In this document: positions 50,999-60,709 of the stretch, in pieces
How the letters are laid out: every line of letters begins with the position of its first letter
How positions within the stretch are numbered: the stretch's first letter is position 1
Source: DATEDA01 sp963754305
Lineage (GTDB): Bacteria; Pseudomonadota; Gammaproteobacteria; Burkholderiales; SG8-39
Assembly: GCA_963754305.1 (NCBI GenBank)
Contig: CAVWFR010000004.1
Coordinates: 62,001 to 126,000 of the forward strand
Length of the DNA: 64,000 bases
Reading direction: 5' to 3'
Notes under the pieces: generated by a model
The model's database searches: none
What the model saw: the letters and a program-made list of their open reading frames with translations, nothing else
What the model was told of the DNA's origin: nothing
Made by a program: the position numbers and the translations under genes

Positions 50999-51896
50999 AT
51001 GTCGGCCGTCATCACCGCCGCCGAAGAGCTGGCCGCCCCGTCGCCGGGCGCGCTGCTGCGCCGGCGCGTGCTCGGCCATACCGGGCTCCTGATCGGCGCC
51101 GGCGTGCTCGCGGCGGTGGTCGTTCATGGCGCTCGCCGCGCCGCTCCTTGCGCCGTTCGACCCGTACGACCAGGACCTCGCCCGGCGGCTCATCCCGCCG
51201 ATCTGGCACGGCGAGGGTACCTGGGCGCATCCGCTCGGCACCGACATGCTCGGCCGCGACTACCTCTCGCGGCTCATCTACGGGGCGCGGATCTCGCTCC
51301 TGATCGGCTTCGCGGTGATGCTGATCTCGGGGCTGATCGGTACCACGCTCGGCGTCGCCGCCGGCTATTTCGGCGGCAAGGTCGACCTCGTCGTGACCTA
51401 CCTGATCACGGTGCGGCTCGCACTGCCGGTGATCCTGGTGGCGCTCGCGGTCGTCGCGCTCGTCGGGAGCTCGCTCTGGCTCGTGATCCTGGTGCTCGGG
51501 CTGCTGAAATGGGACCGCTTCGCGGTCGTGATGCGCAGCACGACGATGCAGGTGCGCGGGCTCGACTACGTCGTGGCGGCGCGGGCCACCGGCTGCTCGA
51601 CCGCGCGCATCGTGCTGGGCGAGCTCCTGCCGAATGTCGCCGACGCGCTGGTCGTCGTTGCGACGCTCGAGATGGCGAGCGCCATCCTGCTCGAAGCGGC
51701 GCTGTCGTTCCTCGGCCTCGGGGTCCAGCCGCCGCTGCCGTCGTGGGGCCTCATGATCTCGGAGGCGAAGAGCTACATGTTCTTCAGCGCCTGGCTGATC
51801 GCGATCCCGGGTGCGGCGCTGCTCGCGCTCGTGCTCGCGATCAACCTGCTCGGCGACGGCATCCGCGACGTCACTGCGCCGGAGGGACGCAACTAG
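50999..51896 (+). pseudogene. dppC: peptide ABC transporter permease DppC, one frameshift
   Basis: The N-terminal segment up to GVLAAVV is in one frame; from FMALAAPLLAPFDPYDQDLA it continues in another to LLGDGIRDVTAPEGRN. The break is at about 51119–51122 and is explained by one extra C. The rest is a normal family permease with EAA loop DYVVAARATGCSTARIVLGE and PSWGLMISEAKSY. Confidence 0.82.
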
Positions 51897-51908
51897 AGGA
51901 GGAAGCGA

Positions 51909-53322
51909 GTGAGCCGCGAACAGGCGATCGCGCACGTCGAGCGCTACTTCGACGAGGGCGGGTTCTTCGCCGACCTCGGACGCCGCGTCGCGATCCCGAC
52001 CGAGAGCCAGAACCCCGACCGCCGCGCCGAGCTCGCGCGCTACCTCACGGGCGAGATGCAGCCGAGCTTCGAGCGGCTCGGCTTTCGCTGCCGCATCCTC
52101 GACAATCCCGCGCCGGACGGCGGCCCGTTCCTGCTCGCCGAGCGGATCGAGGACCCGGCTGCGGTTACCGTCTTTTCCTACGGGCACGGCGACGTGATCC
52201 GCGGGCAGGAGGCGCAATGGCGCGCCGGCCTGGAGCCGTGGACGCTCAAGCGCGAAGGCGAGCGGCTCTACGGCCGCGGCACCGCGGACAACAAGGGCCA
52301 GCACACGATCAACCTCGCCGCGGTCGACGCGGCGATCGCGGCGCGCGGCCGACTCGGCTTCAACCTCAAGGTGTTGATCGAGACCGGCGAGGAGATCGGC
52401 TCACCCGGGCTGCGCGAAGTGTGCGAGCGCCACGCCGAGGCGCTGAAGGCCGACGTGTTCATCGCTTCCGACGGCCCGCGGCTCGCGCCCGGCCGGGCGA
52501 CGATTTTCCTCGGCTCGCGCGGCGCGCTGAACATGGATCTCGTCGTGGACCTTGCGCGCAGGGCGGCCACCACTCGGGAAACTGGGGCGGCCTGATCGCG
52601 AACCCGGCATCGTCCTCGCGCACGCGCTCGCGACGATCACCGGGCCGAAAGGGGACATCCGCGTGCCCGAATGGCGCCCGGCCACGCTGACGCCGCCGGT
52701 TCGCGCCGCGCTCGCCGACTGCGAGGTGGACGGCGGGCCGGACGGGCCGACGATCGACCCGGAGTGGGGCGAGCCGGGCCTCTCGCCCGCCGAGCGCGTG
52801 TTCGGCTGGTCGAGCTTCGAAGTGCTGGCCTTCGTGTGCGGCAATCCGGACAGGCCGGTGAATGCGATTCCGCCGCGGGCGCGCCGCGCACTGCCAGCTG
52901 CGCTACGTCGTCGGTGTCGATCCCGGCGGACATCGTTCCGGCACTGAAGCGCCATCTCGCGAGGCACGGCTTTCCGATGGTCGAGGTCACAGCGGCGCGC
53001 GACGGCTTCTTTGCGGCGACGCGGATCGATCCCGAGCATCCGTGGGTGAAGTGGACGGCAGAATCGATCCGCCGGACGACCGGCCGGAAGCCTGCGATCC
53101 TGCCCAACCTCGGCGGCTCGCTGCCGAACGACGTGTTCACCGACGATGCTCGGGTTGCCGACGGTGTGGATCCCGCACTCGTACGCCGCGTGCAGCCAGC
53201 ACGCGCCGAACGAGCACCTCCTCGCGCCGGTGGCGCGGGATGCGCTGCGACTCATGGCCGGGGTGATGTGGGACCTGGGCGAGGTAGGGAAAGGCGCCGC
53301 CGCGGGCGGACCGCCGCCGTGA
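51909..53322 (+). pseudogene. M20 family metallopeptidase, multiple frameshifts
   Basis: A dipeptidase/ArgE-type M20 enzyme of about 470 codons. The N-terminal zinc domain is intact: YGHGDVIRGQEAQW, GRGTADNKGQHTINLAAVD, IETGEEIGSPGLREV. From about 52555 the family sequence (GGHHSGNWGGLIANP, GIVLAHALATITGPKGD, AHCQLRYVVGVDPADIVPAL, VLGLPTVWIPHSYAACSQHA) can only be read by changing frame near 52555, 52604, 52885, 52923 and 53145. The placement after a peptide transporter fits cleavage of imported peptides. Confidence 0.78.
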
Positions 53323-53944
53323 AGCTCGTCATAGCGAAGCCGAGCCCGTTCGCGCGCAAGGTTCGCGTCGCGCTGCGCGAGAAGGGGCTGGCCTGCGAAG
53401 AGATCGTCGACAACCCCTGGGCCGCCGGCACGCGGTGCCCGGCACGAATCCGCTCGGGAAAGTGCCCGCGCTGTGCCTCGACGATGGGCGTGTCGTCTAC
53501 GACTCGAAGGTGATCGTCGAGTACCTCGAGACGCTCGGCCGGCCGCCGCAGTTGATTCCTGCCGATCCGCGGCTGCGCATCGCCCACAAGCAAATCGAAG
53601 CGCTCGCCGACGGCGTATGCGACGCCGCGGTGCTGGCCGTGCTCGAGCGCAGCCGGCCGGGGGACCTCCAGAGCGGCGACTGGATCGGCCGCCAGACGCG
53701 GAAGATCGAGGGGGGAACCGCGGAGCTCGCGCGGCTGCTCGGCCCGGCCAGTGGTTCACCGCGTCCGGCTTCGGGCTCGCCGATATCGCCGCGGGCTGCG
53801 CGCTCGGCTATCTCGATCTGCGTTTCCCCGAATTCGACTGGCGTAGCCGCCATCGCGCGCTGCGGCCTTGCCGCGCGGCTGGATGAGCGGCCTTCCTTCG
53901 CCGCGACGCGTCCCGCGGCCCAGCCGGTCGCCACTGGGCGGTAA
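53319..53944 (+). pseudogene. glutathione S-transferase family protein, frameshifted
   Basis: A GST of about 208 codons: MKLVIAKPSPFARKVRVALR, then VPGTNPLGKVPALCLDDGRV with the conserved cis-Pro region after a break near 53432, then the helical domain (IEALADGVCDAAVLAVLERS) with further breaks near 53745 and 53865 before ASGFGLADIAAGCALGYLDL and LDERPSFAATRP. Starts with GTG overlapping the M20 stop. Possibly functional if the breaks are sequence errors. Confidence 0.72.
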
Positions 53945-54027
53945 CGACCGCGGGGTCAGTCACCGGCGCCGCTTCCCATGATCACGCTGATCGCGCGACG
54001 GCAGCCGCAGCGCTTCGCCAGCCGCGT

Positions 54028-55788
54028 CTAGCCGAGCAGCGCGGCCGTGGCGTCTCGCGGCACCGGCCGCTCGTCGAGCAGCAGCTCCGCCAAGCGCGCC
54101 TCGCGCGCCGCGCCGCCGCGATCGAGCGGGTCGCGCGGCATGACCTTGTGGTCCAGGACGAGCCGGGCGAGCAGCAGGCGCCGGGCGTCGCCAGCCGCGG
54201 CGAGGCGGGCGCCTTCCGCGGCGAGCACCGTCGCCGCGGCCGCGTAGTAGAGCGCGCTCGCCGCTTCGCGCGCGACGGCGTCGTCCCCGGACTCGGCGGT
54301 CTCGCGCGCGAAGCGCGTCGCGCGCGCACGCGATCGCGCGAGATCATCCCCGAGCCGGCCGTCGAGCTTCGCTTCCGCGGCGAGCCGATCGAGTTCCGCA
54401 GCCAGGGGTTCGAGCGCGCGTTCCTTGCGGATCGCCCGCGCGACGTCGAGCGCGACGATGTTCGAGGTGCCCTCCCAGATCGAGCCGAGGTGCGCATCGC
54501 GCAGCAGGCGCGCGTCCGGCCACTCCTCGATGTAACCGCAGCCGCCGCGCACCTCCATCGCGTCGCCGGTAACGCGCCGCGCGTCGCGGCAGGCCCGGAA
54601 CTTCATCAGCGGCGTGAGGATGCGCACGCGCCTGCGCGCCGCCTCGTCGCCGGCATCCGCCGCTTCGAGCGCGGCTGCGGCGAAGAAGAGCATCGAGCGC
54701 GCCGCCTCGGCGGGCACCATCAGCTTGAGCAGCTGGCGCCGCATCAGCGGCAGGTCGGCGAGGACCTTGCCGAAAGCCGTGCGCCGCGCCGCCACGAACT
54801 GCGCCTCGGTCAGCGCCCGGCGCATCATGCCGGCGGCGCGCATCCCGTTTGAAAGGCGCGACGTATTGATCATGTCCGCCATCTGCACGAAGCCGCGCTC
54901 CGGCTCGCCGACGAGGTAAGCGAGCGCGCCGTCGAGGCGGATCTCGCCGCTCGCCATGTCGCGGGTGCCGAGCTTGTCCTTGAGCCGGACGATCCGGTAG
55001 CGATTCGGCTCCCCGCCGGGGAGCAGCCGGGGCAACAGGAAGAGCGACAGCCCCTTCGTTCCCGTGGGCGCGCCCTCGGGCCGTGCGAGCACCAGCGCCA
55101 CGTCGGCGTCCGCGTTCGAGCAGAACCACTTGTCGCCGGTGAGCAGCCAGTGCGCGCCCTCGCGACGCGCGACGGTGGCGGTCGCACCGACGTCGGACCC
55201 GGCGCCCTGCTCGGTCATGAACATCGCGCCCTGCGTCAGCGCATCGAGGTCGGTGGCGGTCAGCCCGGGGAGATAGCGGGTCACCAGCGCGTGCGCGCCG
55301 AACTTCGCGAGCGTGCGCGCCGCCGCGTCGGTCATGCTCACCGGGCAGCACAGGCCGAACTCCGCCTGCACGAACAGGTACGACAGGGCGTACTTCGCCG
55401 CCGGCGGCATCGGCCGCGGCCAGTCAAGGACGCCCGCGCGGTGCGACATCGCGGCGAGGCCGTAGTCGGAGAAGGCGATGCGTTCCATCTCCTCGTAGGC
55501 CGGGTGCTTCTCGATCCATTGCCGGTCGGTGCCCGACCGGTCGCGGTGATGGAGTTGGGGTGGGTTGCGGTCGGCCGTGCCGGCCAGCTCGTCGAGGATG
55601 CCTCCTGCCAGGGCGCCCAGCCGGTCTAGATGCGGCAGCAAGTGCGCGTGGAGCGTCGGCTCGAGATAGAGCGCGAGGAGCGGCGCGAACCCCGGATCGG
55701 CCTGGAAGAGGTTGGTGCCGCGGCTGTCGGGCAGCGCCGGCGCAGCGCCGGACGCGCCTGCGCGCGGGAGGTCCGGGTTCGCCGCCAT
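54028..55788 (-). CDS. acyl-CoA dehydrogenase, AidB-like
   Basis: A 586-residue flavoprotein. It has MTEQGAGSDVGATATVARRE, WFCSNADAD, LKDKLGTRDMASGEI, RGGCGYIEEWPDARLLRDAH and GSIWEGTSNIVALDVARAI. Length and the extended C-terminal helical part match the AidB subgroup, which includes the E. coli alkylation-response protein, rather than short ACADs. Substrate unknown. It stops 3 bases after the TctC-type gene stop region begins and is likely cotranscribed with it. Confidence 0.85.
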   Translation of the reverse strand: MAANPDLPRAGASGAAPALPDSRGTNLFQADPGFAPLLALYLEPTLHAHLLPHLDRLGALAGGILDELAGTADRNPPQLHHRDRSGTDRQWIEKHPAYEEMERIAFSDYGLAAMSHRAGVLDWPRPMPPAAKYALSYLFVQAEFGLCCPVSMTDAAARTLAKFGAHALVTRYLPGLTATDLDALTQGAMFMTEQGAGSDVGATATVARREGAHWLLTGDKWFCSNADADVALVLARPEGAPTGTKGLSLFLLPRLLPGGEPNRYRIVRLKDKLGTRDMASGEIRLDGALAYLVGEPERGFVQMADMINTSRLSNGMRAAGMMRRALTEAQFVAARRTAFGKVLADLPLMRRQLLKLMVPAEAARSMLFFAAAALEAADAGDEAARRRVRILTPLMKFRACRDARRVTGDAMEVRGGCGYIEEWPDARLLRDAHLGSIWEGTSNIVALDVARAIRKERALEPLAAELDRLAAEAKLDGRLGDDLARSRARATRFARETAESGDDAVAREAASALYYAAAATVLAAEGARLAAAGDARRLLLARLVLDHKVMPRDPLDRGGAAREARLAELLLDERPVPRDATAALLG

Positions 55789-55791
55789 CGC

Positions 55792-56775
55792 TCAATCGAC
55801 CCTTGCGCCCGACTCGCGCACGATCTTTCCCCACTTTGCGTGGTCTGCTTCGATCACCCGCTGGAACTCGGCGGGGGTGGAAGTCCAGACGTCGAAGAAC
55901 TGGCCGCTGATCCGTTCGCGCATCGCAGGCGAGCGCAGCACGCGGATCAGCTCGGCGTTGAGCTTGTCGACGATCGGTTTCGGCAGGCCCTTCGGCGCGA
56001 CGATCCCGAACCACAGCTCGCTGCCGGCTTCCGAGTAGCCGGGCACGCCCGACTCTGCCATCGTCGGGATGTCCGGCGCGAACGGACTCCGCTTTGCGCT
56101 GGTGACCGCGAGTCCCCGGACACGCCCGGCGCGGATCTGCGGCACCGACGTCACCAGGATATCGAACATGAAGGTGAGCTGCCCGCTGACGACGTCGGTG
56201 AGCGCCGGCGCCGAACCCTTGTAGGGAACGTGTTGCATCGGCGCACCGGTGAGCGAGCGCAGCAGCTCGCCCGACAGATGATTCGAGGAGCCGTTTCCCG
56301 CCGAACCGTAGTTCACCTTGCCCGGATTCGTCTTCGCGTACGCGACCAGCTCGCCTACCGACTGCACGGGAACTCCAGGATTCACGACCAGCACGTTCAC
56401 GTACGAGACGGCCAACGTGAGCGGCGTGAAATCCTTGAGCGCGTTGTAGGAGAGCTTGGGACCGTAGAGATGCGGGTTGATCGCGTGGCTGCCCGTCGTC
56501 GCGAGCCCGATCGTGTAGCCATCCGGCGGCGACTTCGCCAGCCGGTCCATGCCGATCGACGCCCCGGCGCCGGGTACGTTCTCGACGACGACCGGCTGGC
56601 CGAGCACCTCGCCGAGTTGTGCGGTGAGCGCCCGCGAGAACGTGTCGGTGGGTCCGCCGGGCGGGAACGGGACGATGTAGCGGATCGGCTTGGCGGGGTA
56701 GGCCTGCGCCCACGCGGTGGACGCCAACGCCATGCCGGCAAGAACGCCCAGGGCTCGTCTGATGAGCGGTCGCAT
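55792..56775 (-). CDS. Bug/TctC family tripartite tricarboxylate-type binding protein
   Basis: A 327-residue extracytoplasmic binding protein with a signal peptide (LGVLAGMALASTAWAQA), YPAKPIRYIVPFPPGGPTDT, VVENVPGAGASIGMDRLAKS, GSAGNGSSNHLSGELL and AESGVPGYSEAGSELWFGIV. Such Bug proteins are greatly expanded in Burkholderiales and often lack linked TctAB membrane subunits, as here. Ligand unknown. Located three bases upstream of the AidB-like gene. Confidence 0.92.
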   Translation of the reverse strand: MRPLIRRALGVLAGMALASTAWAQAYPAKPIRYIVPFPPGGPTDTFSRALTAQLGEVLGQPVVVENVPGAGASIGMDRLAKSPPDGYTIGLATTGSHAINPHLYGPKLSYNALKDFTPLTLAVSYVNVLVVNPGVPVQSVGELVAYAKTNPGKVNYGSAGNGSSNHLSGELLRSLTGAPMQHVPYKGSAPALTDVVSGQLTFMFDILVTSVPQIRAGRVRGLAVTSAKRSPFAPDIPTMAESGVPGYSEAGSELWFGIVAPKGLPKPIVDKLNAELIRVLRSPAMRERISGQFFDVWTSTPAEFQRVIEADHAKWGKIVRESGARVD

Positions 56776-57065
56776 CTTCCTCCCCGCGTCTTCTCTGTCG
56801 AGTCCGATTGTAGCCGCGGTTTTGCTGCAGTTTGCGCGCAGCTGTCCCGCGTCTGAGAACCGTCACGAGCAGTACGCGAGCGGATCTAAGATCCTTTCAG
56901 ACGCCCTGCGGGCCGTTCTCCACCCCAGGCCAACCGCGGCCGCGCCGACCTACCCCTCGTCCGGAACGAAACCCCCGGCGGGCGCATCCGGATCCGTCGG
57001 CGCCCCCGAAATTCGGCGGGTGCCGCGACGCGAATGTCTACGTCACTGCACCGGCTTTGCGCCCG
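56776..57065. other. intergenic stretch without recognisable gene
   Basis: Between the Bug gene and the aldehyde dehydrogenase gene, both on the minus strand. It should hold the Bug promoter and the dehydrogenase terminator, but no convincing hairpin or promoter was seen. Confidence 0.5.
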
Positions 57066-58544
57066 TCAGACCGCAACGCACAAGTACTTCGTCTCGAGGT
57101 ACTCGTCGATCCCGTACTTCGACCCCTCGCGCCCGAGCCCGGACTCCTTCATCCCGCCGAACGGTGCCTCGGCGGTCGAGATGAGGCCGGTGTTGATGCC
57201 GACGATTCCGTACTCGAGCCCTTCCGCGACCCGCCATACCCGGCTCAGGTCACGGGAATAGAAGTACGACGCGAGTCCGAACTCGGTGTCATTCGACATC
57301 CGGATCGCTTCTTCTTCGGTCTTGAACCGGAAGAGCGGCGCGACCGGGCCGAAGGTTTCTTCGCACGTCACCCTCATTGCGGGCGTAACGGCGGCGAGGA
57401 TCGTCGGCTCGAAGAACAGTCCGCCGAGCGGATGGCGCTTGCCGCCCAGCAGCACCTTCGCGCCCTTCGCGACCGCATCGGAGACGTGCTCCTCCACCTT
57501 CTCGACCGCCGCCATGTCGATCAGCGGTCCGATCGTCACGCCCGGCTCCAGGCCGTTGCCGACCTTGAACTTCTTCACCCGCTCGACGAGCTTCGCAGCG
57601 AAAGCGTCGTAGACGCTCTCCTGCACCAGGATGCGGTTCGCGCACACGCAGGTCTGCCCGGCGTTGCGGTACTTCGAGGCGATCGCGCCGTCCGCCGCCG
57701 CATCGAGATCGGCGTCGTCGAACACCACGAAGGGGGCGTTACCGCCGAGCTCCATCGACACCTTCTTCACCGTGGATGCGGCCTGCGCGATCAGCTTCTT
57801 GCCGACCGCGGTCGACCCGGTAAAGGTGATTTTGCGCACCAGCGCGCTGCTGGTCATCTCGCCGCCGATCCCGCCTGAAGAGCCGGTCACGACGCTGAAC
57901 ACGCCCTTTGGGACGCCGGCGCGCCCCGCGAGCTCGGCGAGCGCCAGCGCGGAGAACGGCGTTGCGGACGCGGGCTTGGATACCATCGTGCAGCCGACTG
58001 CCAGCGCCGGACCGACCTTGCGGGTGATCATGGCCGCGGGGAAGTTCCACGGGGTGATTGCCGCGCACACGCCGACCGGCTGCTTGAGCACCACGATGCG
58101 CCGGTCCGCCTGGTGCCCGGGGATGGTGTCGCCGTAGGCGCGGCGGCCTTCCTCGGCGAACCATTCGATGAACGATGCGGCGTAGGCGATCTCGCCGCGC
58201 GACTCGACGAGCGGCTTGCCCTGCTCGACGGTCATGATGACCGCCAGGTCCTCCTGATTCGCCAGCATCAGCTCGGCCCATTTGCGCAGGATCCCTGTCC
58301 GCTCTTTCGCGGCTTTCGCGCGCCACGCCGGCCACGCCGCGTTTGCCGCCTCGATCGCGCGCCGCGTTTCGGCTGCGGCCATGTTGGGCACCGTGCCGAT
58401 GGTCTGGCCGGTGGCAGGGTTCGTCACCGCGAGCGTCTTGCCGCCCTCGGCGTCCTGCCATTGGCCGTCGATGTAGCACTGCTGGCGGAAGAGCTTCGGG
58501 TCCTTGAGGTTCAGCGAGGCGACGGGCGCCGTGGGTGCGTTCAT
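57066..58544 (-). CDS. gabD: NAD(P)-dependent succinate-semialdehyde (or related) dehydrogenase
   Basis: A 492-residue aldehyde dehydrogenase. It has PWNFPAAMITRKVGPALAVG, FTGSTAVGKKLIAQAA, the Glu in MELGGNAPFVVFDDADLD, the nucleophile Cys in NAGQTCVCANRILV and EETFGPVAPLFRF. GabD-type features are strong, but close relatives oxidise 2-ketoglutarate semialdehyde in pentose and uronate breakdown, which would suit the adjacent sugar-acid genes. The ATG at 58544 fits the family start. Confidence 0.88.
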   Translation of the reverse strand: MNAPTAPVASLNLKDPKLFRQQCYIDGQWQDAEGGKTLAVTNPATGQTIGTVPNMAAAETRRAIEAANAAWPAWRAKAAKERTGILRKWAELMLANQEDLAVIMTVEQGKPLVESRGEIAYAASFIEWFAEEGRRAYGDTIPGHQADRRIVVLKQPVGVCAAITPWNFPAAMITRKVGPALAVGCTMVSKPASATPFSALALAELAGRAGVPKGVFSVVTGSSGGIGGEMTSSALVRKITFTGSTAVGKKLIAQAASTVKKVSMELGGNAPFVVFDDADLDAAADGAIASKYRNAGQTCVCANRILVQESVYDAFAAKLVERVKKFKVGNGLEPGVTIGPLIDMAAVEKVEEHVSDAVAKGAKVLLGGKRHPLGGLFFEPTILAAVTPAMRVTCEETFGPVAPLFRFKTEEEAIRMSNDTEFGLASYFYSRDLSRVWRVAEGLEYGIVGINTGLISTAEAPFGGMKESGLGREGSKYGIDEYLETKYLCVAV

Positions 58545-58674
58545 GAGCGACTCCTGGACGGGCGGGCGGCGGGTGCCGCAAGGGAACCCGATTCTACTCT
58601 CCACGCTTTTCACCCCCCTTCAACACGAGGGCCGCAGATGCAACAATCGAGGTGCAACGATCGCCCGCGCCATC

Positions 58675-59316
58675 ATGACCCCCACCGAGATCTGCGACCG
58701 CCTCGTCGCACAGCGCGTCGTCCCCGTACTCCGGCTCCCGTCGAGCGGGGACACCGAGCGCGCGGTCGACTGTCTTGCCGAGGCGGGCTTTCGGATCTTC
58801 GAGATCACGCTGACGACCCCGGGAGCGATCGCGCTGATCGACCGGCTCGCGCGGCGGGCGGACTGGCTGGTCGGCGCCGGCACGGTGCTCGATTCCGCTG
58901 CGGCGCGCGCGTGCCTCGATGCCGGCGCGCAGTTCCTCGTTTCGCCCTGCGTCGTGCCGAGCGTTGCGCGGATCGCCCACGACGCCGATCGCGCCGCGCT
59001 CATCGGCGGTTTCTCGCCCGGCGAGATCCTCGCCGCGCACCGGGAGGGCGCCGATGTAGTCAAGGTGTTTCCGGCGGCGACCGGCGGCCCCGAGCACCTT
59101 CGCGCGGTCCACGCCGTCTTTCCCGACATCCTGCTTTGCCCAACGGGCGGCGTTTCGCTGCAGAACCTCGACGCGTGGTTCGCCGCCGGCGCTGCGCTCG
59201 TCGGCGTGGGCAACAACATCGTCGACCAGCATGCGCTCGCGGCCGGCGACCGGGCGCGCGTGATCGCGCATGCCCGAAGGTTCCTCGAGCCGAGCGCTGG
59301 CGTGAGCGCGGCTTGA
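58675..59316 (+). CDS. eda: 2-dehydro-3-deoxyphosphogluconate aldolase
   Basis: A 213-residue class I aldolase splitting KDPG to pyruvate and glyceraldehyde-3-phosphate. It has VVPVLRLPSSGDTERAVDCL, the catalytic Glu in IFEITLTTPGA, VGAGTVLDSAAARACLDAGA, SPCVVPSV and the Schiff-base Lys in ADVVKVFPA, then PTGGVSLQN. It faces the GntR gene. With the KDG-type kinase at 63039 it completes the KDG to pyruvate route. Confidence 0.92.
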   Translation: MTPTEICDRLVAQRVVPVLRLPSSGDTERAVDCLAEAGFRIFEITLTTPGAIALIDRLARRADWLVGAGTVLDSAAARACLDAGAQFLVSPCVVPSVARIAHDADRAALIGGFSPGEILAAHREGADVVKVFPAATGGPEHLRAVHAVFPDILLCPTGGVSLQNLDAWFAAGAALVGVGNNIVDQHALAAGDRARVIAHARRFLEPSAGVSAA

Positions 59317-59397
59317 CGGCGCCCGAGGTCATCGCCATCGTCGATCCGACGGCGGCGTTCACGCGGACGTAAGCGGCGCGGACCGGCCGCGGTCAAA

Positions 59398-60072
59398 TCA
59401 GGGACCGCCGGCTGGGTTGCGGCTCGCGGCGAGGTAGGAGTCTTTCGTTGACAGGATGTGTCCACGCAGCGTGGACTCGGCGCGGCGCACGTCGCCCTCG
59501 GCAATGCGCGCGACGATTCGCGCGTGGTTCTGCTGGCAATGCTCGACTTGCGCATCGCCGACGGGGAGTCGATACCGCAACGCCTCGATGCGGTGGCCGA
59601 CGAGGCCGTACGCGGCGACGAGATGGCGGTTACCGCAGGCGTTCACGATCGCCTCGTGAAACTCGGTGTCGAGGGCGTGGATTCGGCGCGGATCGAAGCC
59701 CTTTCCCTTTGGCATCCGGGCGAGATTCGCCTTCAGCGCCTCGACCAGACCCACCCGGTCGCGGCGCATCGCGAGCCCGAGCGCCTCGGTCTCGATGATC
59801 TCGCGGAAAGCGGTCAGCTCCTCCACCTCGTCCGCGTCGAGCGTGAACACGAACGTGCCGCGCTGTGGCTGAATCTCGACCAGTCCGTCCATCTTGAGTC
59901 GGAGCAGCGCCTCGCGGACCGGCGTCTTGGAAATCCCGAGATTGACCGCGAGTGCGGCCTCCGAGAGCTGCTCGCCGAGCGCGAGCCGGTCCTCGACGAT
60001 CGCCGCGCGGATCCGCTCCACCGCGAGATCGGTGAGGCTCTTGGGGCGGTCGAGCTTCGATTCGAGCGACAT
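59398..60072 (-). CDS. GntR family regulator, FadR/FCD type
   Basis: A 224-residue regulator. The winged helix has KSLTDLAVERIRAAIVEDRL and LGISKTPVREALLRLKMDGL. The FCD effector domain has FREIIETEALGLAMRR, HALDTEFHEAIVNACGNRHL and IVARIAEGDVRRAESTLRGH, with metal-binding Asp and His residues. The ATG at 60072 starts MSLESKLDRPK. It is divergent from the TRAP transporter, with a palindrome in between, so it probably represses that operon and itself until a sugar acid binds. Confidence 0.92.
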   Translation of the reverse strand: MSLESKLDRPKSLTDLAVERIRAAIVEDRLALGEQLSEAALAVNLGISKTPVREALLRLKMDGLVEIQPQRGTFVFTLDADEVEELTAFREIIETEALGLAMRRDRVGLVEALKANLARMPKGKGFDPRRIHALDTEFHEAIVNACGNRHLVAAYGLVGHRIEALRYRLPVGDAQVEHCQQNHARIVARIAEGDVRRAESTLRGHILSTKDSYLAASRNPAGGP

Positions 60073-60093
60073 GGGCGGCACTGCTTGCAGGCG

Positions 60094-60120
60094 CCATCTA
60101 ATATCTGATATGTTAGATGG
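60094..60120. promoter_or_regulatory. palindromic operator between gntR and TRAP genes
   Basis: CCATCTAA (60094–60101) and TTAGATGG (60113–60120) form a perfect inverted repeat with an inner ATATC-T-GATAT palindrome. Overall 11 of 13 positions pair around base 60107. It is strikingly AT-rich for this region and lies 22 bases from the gntR start. Confidence 0.8.
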
Positions 60121-60166
60121 TAATCGCGGCGGGCGCAATGCCCTCGCGCCGGAGGAGGAATTGCAA

Positions 60167-60709
60167 GTGCCCGAGTCGCTGCGTGCCCGCGCCGCATTGC
60201 TCGACGCTGCCGAGAGCTTGTTGGTGCGGCTGAACCGGTGGCTGGTGATCGCCCTGATGGGGGTGATGGCGGTGCTGGTATTTGCCAACGTGGTTTCGCG
60301 GTACTCGTTCAATCACTCGATCATCTGGGTCGAGGAGCTGACCCGCTACATGATGGTCTGGGTCGGATTCATCGGCTCCGGACTCGTGCTTCGCTTTGGC
60401 GCCCACGTTGCCGTGGACGTATTCCAGGACCTGCTGCCGGCACGCGCCGCCCAAGCGCTGCGGGCGTCGATCGTCGTGATTCTGGCGGTGACGTTCGCGG
60501 CCATGACGTGGCTCGGGTTCCGCTACGTCGCATTCGCCTGGGATCAGGAGACGCCGGTGCTGAACTGGAACTTCGGCATCGTCTATCTCGCCATCCCGAT
60601 CGGCTCGCTCCTGATGCTTGCGCACCTGCTGTTCATCGCCAAGCAGTACGTTGTCGCGCGCGCGTACCAGGCAGACGAGGCCTTTCATCCGGAGCAGGCG
60701 GCGCTGTGA
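60167..60709 (+). CDS. TRAP transporter small permease (DctQ type)
   Basis: A 180-residue membrane protein with four helices: LVIALMGVMAVLVFANVVSR, the YMMVWVGFIGSGLVL pair, ASIVVILAVTFAAMTWLGFR and IVYLAIPIGSLLMLAHLLFI. The motif NHSIIWVEELTRYMMVWVGF is DctQ-typical. A GTG at 60167 with GGAGGAGG at 60151–60158 was chosen over an ATG at 60110 that lies inside the operator. Overlaps dctM as GTGA. Confidence 0.9.
   Translation: MPESLRARAALLDAAESLLVRLNRWLVIALMGVMAVLVFANVVSRYSFNHSIIWVEELTRYMMVWVGFIGSGLVLRFGAHVAVDVFQDLLPARAAQALRASIVVILAVTFAAMTWLGFRYVAFAWDQETPVLNWNFGIVYLAIPIGSLLMLAHLLFIAKQYVVARAYQADEAFHPEQAAL

Noticed and set aside
59317..59397. Terminator between eda and gntR
   Set aside because: A short GACC/GGTC pairing exists but no convincing stem with a T-tract on either strand.
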